Assembly: GCA_036365145.1 (NCBI GenBank)
Contig: JAEOAD010000031.1
Span: forward strand, 11,442,001-11,506,000
DNA: 64,000 nucleotides
Reading direction: 5' to 3'
DNA from: Orientallactaga sibirica
Lineage: Eukaryota; Chordata; Mammalia; Rodentia; Dipodidae
Position numbers and translations under genes: made by a program. Below are positions 58,351-64,000 of the stretch, one piece after another. The notes below the pieces were generated by a model, which had not been told where the DNA came from, did no database searches, and saw nothing but the letters and a program-made list of their open reading frames with translations. Within the stretch, counting starts at the first letter, position 1, and the number at the start of each line of letters is the position of its first letter.

Positions 58351-59296
58351 AAGTCTCTTTGTCATTGACACTAGGGAGAACAAGGAGCTCTCAGCTATCA
58401 AGTGTCTTAGATACCCCCTCCAATCATTAGACTTCTAAGGACAAGAAAGTTACTGTCTGTCTTTTTTTTCTTCTTCTTCTTTTTGTTGTTGTTTGTTTTG
58501 GTCAGAGCCACTTGATAAAATATGCTTTTCAAATCCAAGGATATATGAATTCTACCTGCCCGCCCACCACCCATGGCTCAATAGGGAAGCATTTGAACAA
58601 ATGAATACCAAAATGGTCTTGTTATTCAGTCGATTCTGAGGAAGTCTCATATATAATCACTCTCAGACACTCTTAGCTCCTCTTGCCCTATTTGATGGCA
58701 CTTATTTTACTTCTATTTTCTTATCAACCCTGGTGTTGAGAGTTCTTAAAATGAAAGCCCTCTGGGTTAAATTCAAGGACAGACTCAGCTGGGGAACTTC
58801 CAGATGTAAAGCTCCGAAAGGGCAGTGTTTGGCTTCTCTCACCCCAATTCTTGTCTCTGCACACAGTTGATGTGCAAGAAGATTTTTCTAGAAACTTTGA
58901 CCCTGAGTGGGTATTTTAAAATCCTAAGAAAAGCTCCTAGCAATGCAGATAGCCTTTGCATTGAGGCACCCAACTGATTCGTCCACCTTTATTTATGATA
59001 GCCCATCTTTGCAATCAAATAATAAATGAATAATAAATAAAAGGTAGCAGAGCTTAATTTATGAAATTTATAATGGAAATGACTGAAAATGATTCTGGCA
59101 ATAATATACCTGAAAAATAAGTGCTCAACTCAAAAAGGGAAGGGGAGTATAAAAGACTCAATCTTTATAAATTCCAGAACCCTTAGGTACTAAACATGGA
59201 GCTAGTGTTTCATCTACTTTTGATGTCATGGTTAGTAACTACCTCATCTCTGAACTAGTGTATATAGTAATGTGGCAGGTTATGAAATCCTAAAAA
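58351..59296. other. Unassigned sequence
   Basis: About 950 bp with no recognisable gene or repeat. A TTCTT tract is near 58,462. Confidence 0.4.
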
Positions 59297-59470
59297 AATG
59301 CATGGTATGCATGCCTTTAATCCCAGCACTCAAAAACAGAGGTAGGAGGATTGCTGTGAGTTAAGAGGCCCTGAGACTACATAGTGAATACCACTTCACC
59401 CTGGGCTATAGCAAGGCCCTACCTCAAAAACAAACAAACAAACAAACAAACAAACAAACAAACAAACAAA
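59297..59470 (+). mobile_element. B1 SINE with (CAAA)n tail
   Basis: GCATGCCTTTAATCCCAGCA, AGAGGTAGGAGGATTGCTG, then AAGGCCCTACCTC and a run of CAAA units at 59,427-59,470. Confidence 0.92.
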
Positions 59471-59527
59471 ATAAATTGATCAGGAAACATGAGGTGCTCC
59501 TTTTAACCCAAATAGGGAATTTTTTTA

Positions 59528-60043
59528 AATTTTATTTTAAGAGAGAGAGAGAGGCAGAGATAAAGAGAGAGAGAAAATGGGCATGCCAGGACCTTCAATT
59601 GCTGCTAACAAACTCCAGATGCATGTGCTCCCTTATGTGCAAGTGTGACATTGTGCACTTACATCATTGTGCATCTGGCTTACATGTAACCTGGAGATTG
59701 GAAAATGAGTTCTTAGGTTTTTAAAAAAATATATTTTTATTTATTTGTTTATTTATTTATTTATTTATTTATTTGAAAGAGAGAAAGAGAGGGAGAGAGA
59801 GAGAGAAAGAGAGAAAGGGAGGGAGAAAATGGGCATGCCAGGGCCTCCAGCCACTGCAAACGAACTCCAGATGCATACACAATCTTGTGCATCTGGCTAA
59901 CATGGGTCCTTGGGGAATTGGACCTGGGTCCTTTGGCTTTGCAGGCAACTGCCTTAACCACTAAGCCATCTTCAGCCCCCCTTTTTTTGAGTTCTTAGGT
60001 TTCATAGGCAAGCATCTTAACCACTAAACCAGCTCTCCAGCCC
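59528..60043 (-). mobile_element. tRNA-derived SINE, split by a second SINE
   Basis: The left part (59,528-59,720) carries AAGAGAGAGAGAGAGGCAG and TGCACTTACATCATTGTGCA, the CT-tail type in antisense. The right part (60,003-60,043) ends ACCAGCTCTCCAGCCC. They flank a later SINE at 59,721-59,988. Confidence 0.9.
59721..59988 (-). mobile_element. tRNA-derived SINE nested in an older SINE
   Basis: TTTA tract, GA-rich text, CAGCCACTGCAAACGAACTC, GTGCATCTGGCTAACATGGG and a right end CACTAAGCCATCTTCAGCCC. The perfect 14-bp TSD GAGTTCTTAGGTTT lies at 59,707-59,720 and 59,989-60,002 and consists of host-SINE sequence. Confidence 0.95.
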
Positions 60044-60790
60044 AAATTGGGCAATTTTATTGACAAGAAACCCCATCTTACATCCTAGTTCTTGGGGTAT
60101 ACTTATCCCAGGATGGCTATTTTTTTCTCCATTTGTGGGTGTACATTAGTGTAGTATACATGATAATACTGTAAAAGTACACAATCAGTTTTTAAATAAG
60201 CACATCAGAACATTCCATTGGGTGCTGTGGCTTTCACCATCACTTATATCACACACTAGATGTTTGCTCCCGTGAAGTTTCCAGGGCTGATTGATTAGTG
60301 CGGGGTTATGGTTCTCATTCTGGAAAATCATCACAGTGGTTGTGACATCCCAGGATAATCTCAAAACGTGCAAATTTCCAGAGAACGTAACCAAAAGTTA
60401 AAAAGAGACTGAAGCAAAGAGGTGGAAGAAAGCCCTCACCCCCATGAGGGTCAGGCCAATAGTTGGCCATGACAGACATTTATGGTCAGGGTCTAGCATT
60501 TCTGGATACTGGTTAGGGCAAAAACTAAAGTTGCATGAGCATTCTAAGAGAAAGAGAATCTGATCTGGATAAGGCAAAACTTAGATACCATACAGAACGT
60601 TAAGAGTTTGAGTGCTTTGAGACGTGAATGACAAGATAAGATTAAAGGTAGAAAGCATTTTATGAAGAGAAGTGCCCCCAAGAGATAAAATGAGGAAGCC
60701 GCTGGAAAGATGGTAGGGCACCAGAATCCCATGGAATTTGGTCCTGGGTGAGAAAGAGGAGGAGAGGGATGGGAGAGGGCCTGAGGGGGG
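60044..60790. other. Unassigned sequence
   Basis: About 750 bp, purine-rich toward the right. No recognisable gene or repeat. Confidence 0.4.
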
Positions 60791-61258
60791 ATGCTCTTGG
60801 CAAAATCATTGGGAGCCCTGGAGACAATGTCTCGTATCTCCTTTGCCTTGTCTCAGTTTGGCTGCAGCTTGGGAGCTATACAGATTATGGCAGTTGGGAC
60901 CTTTTCATTTCAATTTTCATTTCATCATTTGAATTTTGCAAAGTACAATTGTATGAATGCCAAAATAACCAGGATGAACTGTGAGAAAGACTCCAGGCCT
61001 CAAATATTGAAATCTGAAGAAACTACTGAGTCAGGACTAAGTTATGAAGCCAGAATGGCCTCTGGATCACTGATGGTACAGAAACTGGGACACCCCCCCC
61101 ATCACCACCACCTCTGCCCTCGCAAGGTAGAGAATCAGGACTCTGGGCAATTAAGACAGAGAGTTCTGCAGGGAGCTGGCTTCACTACAGCTGTCCACCA
61201 TCCGAGTCAGCTCCCAGCTAATGCTGTTCTGCTTCCCAAGGGAGCCCTGGAAGTTTGA
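60791..61258 (+). other. 155-codon open frame, unknown, low support
   Basis: This is the longest open frame outside the repeats I recognise. The N-terminal 60 residues are fairly hydrophobic (for example RISFALSQFGCSLGAIQIMA). A His-rich patch (GHPPHHHHLC) follows, then a polar C-terminus. An AATAAA signal lies 57 bp after the stop, at 61,316-61,321. There is no recognisable domain, no clear promoter, and two other frames are also open across part of it. It may well be chance. Confidence 0.15.
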
Positions 61259-61425
61259 TGAATGTTCACATATACAGAGTTGGTTTTGATTGTGAAAAAT
61301 GAGAAGTGACCCTCTAATAAAGCTCCTTTCTAGTGCAACTAGTAAACTGTTCCAGTTCCAGAAATAGTTTGTTCCGTGGCAGCATTATGGGAATAACTTT
61401 ATTTCCCCAAAGAGACTGCATTTAA

Positions 61426-61542
61426 AGCTGGATAGATTTCTCAGTGGTTCAGGCGCTTGCCTGCAAAACCTAATGACCTAGGCTCAATTCCCCAGTACCC
61501 ATGTAAACAAGGTGCACAAGGTAGCACATGCACCTGGAGTTA
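61426..61542 (+). mobile_element. tRNA-derived SINE, 3'-truncated
   Basis: AGCTGGATAGATTTCTCAGT head, AGGCGCTTGCCTGC, then CACATGCACCTGGAGTT, after which the CT and A-rich tail is missing. Confidence 0.8.
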
Positions 61543-61664
61543 TCAGAGGTGATTAGCAGTTCAAAGGAGGATCCAGATTTCAACTATCATCAAACTCTTG
61601 CTAAAAGAACAATTTTTTTCCCCATCTATGTCCAAACACTGAAAAAATAGACTACTAACCTGAC

Positions 61665-63005
61665 TTAAGGTGCTACTTCTCCATTAGCTCATGTAGTGCT
61701 TTCCAGTACTCTATGGGCTGACCATCTGGGAACTGACTTCCTTCCAGATTCCAGCTCAGACTCTCCAGATTCCAGCTCAAACTCTCCATGTTCTGTGTTG
61801 GTAGCATGTGCTGTCTTCGGCAACAGCATCTTACTTTTTGCCTCAGGTGGATAATCAAATGCTGTGACAGAAGTCTGTCTTGTTTGGGGGATCTTATAGG
61901 TCTCTCAGATCAATAGCTCAATGTGGGTTGTAACTGATTTCTGGTACTGGAAGTTACAAGCCAGAGCCAAATGTTTTAAAGTTAGACTTCATTGCACACT
62001 CTCCAAGGACCTTCTTAGCAGACCATCCCCCTATACTCCTTTTGAGGGTTATAACTTTCAGTTTACTATCCAAGAGGAAGGATTTGATGGCACCAATTCA
62101 CTTTGGATTATTTAATTTTTTATGTATCAGCCTACTCTTCACTCTTCTTCCCCTCCCCTCAACTCCTTCCATATCTAACATCTGTACCTCGAGTTGCCAG
62201 TCAGGTATGCCTGCAATTCAAACTGTTCCAGGTTAGGAGCCACAGATGAGAGAGAACATGTGACATTTGTCTTTCTGTGTTTGTGTGTGAGTTCACTTAT
62301 TATGATCTGTTCCAAGTCCATCATTTTCCTGCAAATTTCATTATAGCATTTTTCCTTACTGCTAAGTCACATTCCATTGTGTAAAGGTTCCACATCTTCA
62401 TTATCAGTAAGTCAAATGATGGGCATCTGTGTCGATCCCAGTTCTTAGTTATTGTGAAGTGAGCAGCTATAAACATGGTTGAACAAATATCTTTTCAATG
62501 AAGAATGGAGCCTTTAGGGTAGATATCCAGTAGAGGAATAGCTGGGTCAGTTGGTAGTTCTATTTTGAACTTTTTTAGGAGTCTCTAAATTGATTTCCAT
62601 AGTGGTTGTATAATTTTGCACTTCCACCATCAGTGAATGAGGGTTCTTCTTTCTCCACATCCTCACCAACATTTATTGTCATTTGATTTTTAATGATTTC
62701 CATTCTGACTGGAGTAAAGCAGAATCTCATAGTTGTTTTAATTTGCATTTCCCTGATGATTGAGGATGTTGAACATTTTCTCAAGTATTAGCCATTTGTA
62801 TTTCTTCCTTAGAGAATTTCCTATTCAGTTCTCTGCCCCAGTTTTTGAGTAGATTGTTTGATTTTTTTTTATTGCTTTGTTTTTTAAGTTCTTTGTAAAT
62901 TCTAGGTATCAGGCCTCTGCCAGAGGTGTAGCTGATAAAGATTTTCTCCCATCTTGTGAGTGGTTTGTTGGCTCTGGTTATGGGATGTTTGTCATGTACT
63001 GTTCA
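61665..63005 (-). mobile_element. Antisense L1 fragment (3' UTR part plus ORF2 C-terminal part)
   Basis: The left half has CTTCCTTCCAGATTCCAGCT and TGTGACAGAAGTCTGTCTTG, matching the type-1 3' UTR near 25.8 kb. The right half matches the ORF2 C-terminal region (CTCACCAACATTTATTGTC, then TCTCTGCCCCAGTTTTTGAG). It lacks the terminal tail, shows a tandem CTCCAGATTCCAGCTCA-like repeat at 61,749-61,785, and is diverged. Confidence 0.85.
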
Positions 63006-64000
63006 TGTTTTTAACAAGTTGGTAGATGAAAACTAGAGACTAGATTCTCCTGGGAATAACTAGTCACCTCTGAGGAACCATCAAGGGGAGCACTCTGAGA
63101 TAACTACTGCCCAATGTGCTTACCACTATATGCTAAGGCTGGAGTATTCGTCTCTTCAAAGGGCTTTTTAAATTTATTTGTTATTCATATTTATTTTTCA
63201 AAAATAATTCTTTGAGAAGGACTAGTTTCACATTGTATTTCAGAGATCAGGAAACCAAGGGCCACAGGGATAAAGTGCTGGCTATTTGTACCACAAGCAT
63301 ATTTTGTGGTATGTAATTACTACTTATTTCTTCTTGTACACTGGCTATTCACCATTGGGTTTTTCTTAGGAGGGAGATTAATCATTATCCTCCCCAAATC
63401 TCCTGTACACCACATAATAGTCACACATCTAGGGGCCTTGGAGGGCCACTGATGTGAAATAATAGATCTATTATTCCGTATTCTGTGTAATATAATTACC
63501 CAAAGCTTCAGGAAAAATACTTTAAAAATATTTCTCTAAACAGGATTTGTTGCTATGCTTACTAAACTACTCATGTCCCAGACATTTTAAACTTTCACCA
63601 ATTAAAATTTTCTATGCTAAGCATCCCATGATTTCCTATTCTATGAAATAACACTTGAGAAAGAGCTGGACTTGACCTTCCATAATTACAAGCACAAAGC
63701 ATTTGGCTTCAGGCCTCCAGCATTAAATACAGTCCATGTAGACTTCCAGGAGTGTTCTTCTTCCTATCACTTTAGGACTCACACTCAACCTTGCAAGCAC
63801 TGTGCAGAATGGTATCCACGGTTGTGTGACTGCAAAGAGGAGGCATGAGCTACACATAGAAACCCCTTGTGCGAGTCAACTATATACTGATCACTTTTTG
63901 TAGAATGCCAGCATTTCTATACAAACCTCCTGAGCCCCAAATAAAAGCAATTATAGTCATGATCTTGTAGCAGATTAAATACTTACATTCTGATTTGGGT
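63006..64000. other. Unassigned sequence; weak MIR-like patch
   Basis: Near 63,215-63,305, TTTCAGAGATCAGGAAACCA and CCACAGGGATAAAGTGC resemble a MIR core. The rest is unassigned AT-rich sequence with no gene. Confidence 0.4.

Noticed and set aside
61370..61410. GTGGCAGCATTATGG text, first read as a possible snRNA fragment
   Set aside because: Only a few bases resemble an snRNA, and no flanking structure matches.

Overview
This window is mammalian nuclear DNA, almost certainly from a rodent. The L1 elements, the B1, B3, B4 and ID-type SINEs, and the rodent MaLR LTRs all point that way. The commonest SINE is a tRNA-derived element with a CT-rich or AAATA-rich 3' end. Together with a MaLR LTR at 55,144 it resembles repeats I associate with jerboas (Dipodidae, such as Jaculus). 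The family assignment is recognition from memory, not a database result. GC content looks low, CpG is depleted, and I see no CpG island.

I find no host protein-coding exon, tRNA, rRNA or snRNA gene that I can support. Nearly every open frame comes from a transposable element or a simple repeat. The window looks intergenic or deep-intronic and is best read as layers of retrotransposon insertions.

Layout. 0-3.1 kb: a SINE with a clean target-site duplication (TSD), an old MLT/MST-like LTR and an ancient L1M ORF1 remnant. 3.5-6.8 kb: SINEs, a CTT tract, an antisense Lx-type L1 3' UTR and a B1 with a hugely expanded TTTC tail. 7-11 kb: a B4, a 111-bp tandem duplication and AT/CA microsatellites. 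11.2-20.1 kb: a 5'-truncated L1 followed directly by a near full-length but inactivated L1 (5' UTR, ORF1, ORF2, 3' UTR). 20.1-24 kb: a pile-up of SINEs plus MIR and L2 remnants. 24.9-28.6 kb: an antisense L1 with a complex internal rearrangement. 31.8-34.1 kb: an antisense L1 ORF2 fragment. 34.5-40 kb: B3, old L1, MIR and SINE, then mostly unassigned sequence. 40.6-45.6 kb: LTRs and MIRs broken by young L1 3'-end insertions. 45.6-51.6 kb: B4, ID-B1, B1 and LTR elements. 51.6-54.7 kb: the longest repeat-poor stretch. 54.7-60 kb: SINEs, MaLR LTRs and one SINE nested in another. 61.4-63 kb: a SINE and an antisense L1 fragment.

The L1 copies would have supplied the reverse transcriptase and endonuclease that mobilised the SINEs. 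The many TSDs seen here show target-primed insertion. The most unusual items are the three-part L1 rearrangement at 24.9-28.6 kb, the B1-like segment inside the L1 5' UTR, the tandem L1 pair and a CRE/TATA-like cluster near 54.2 kb. I found no convincing novel biological system.
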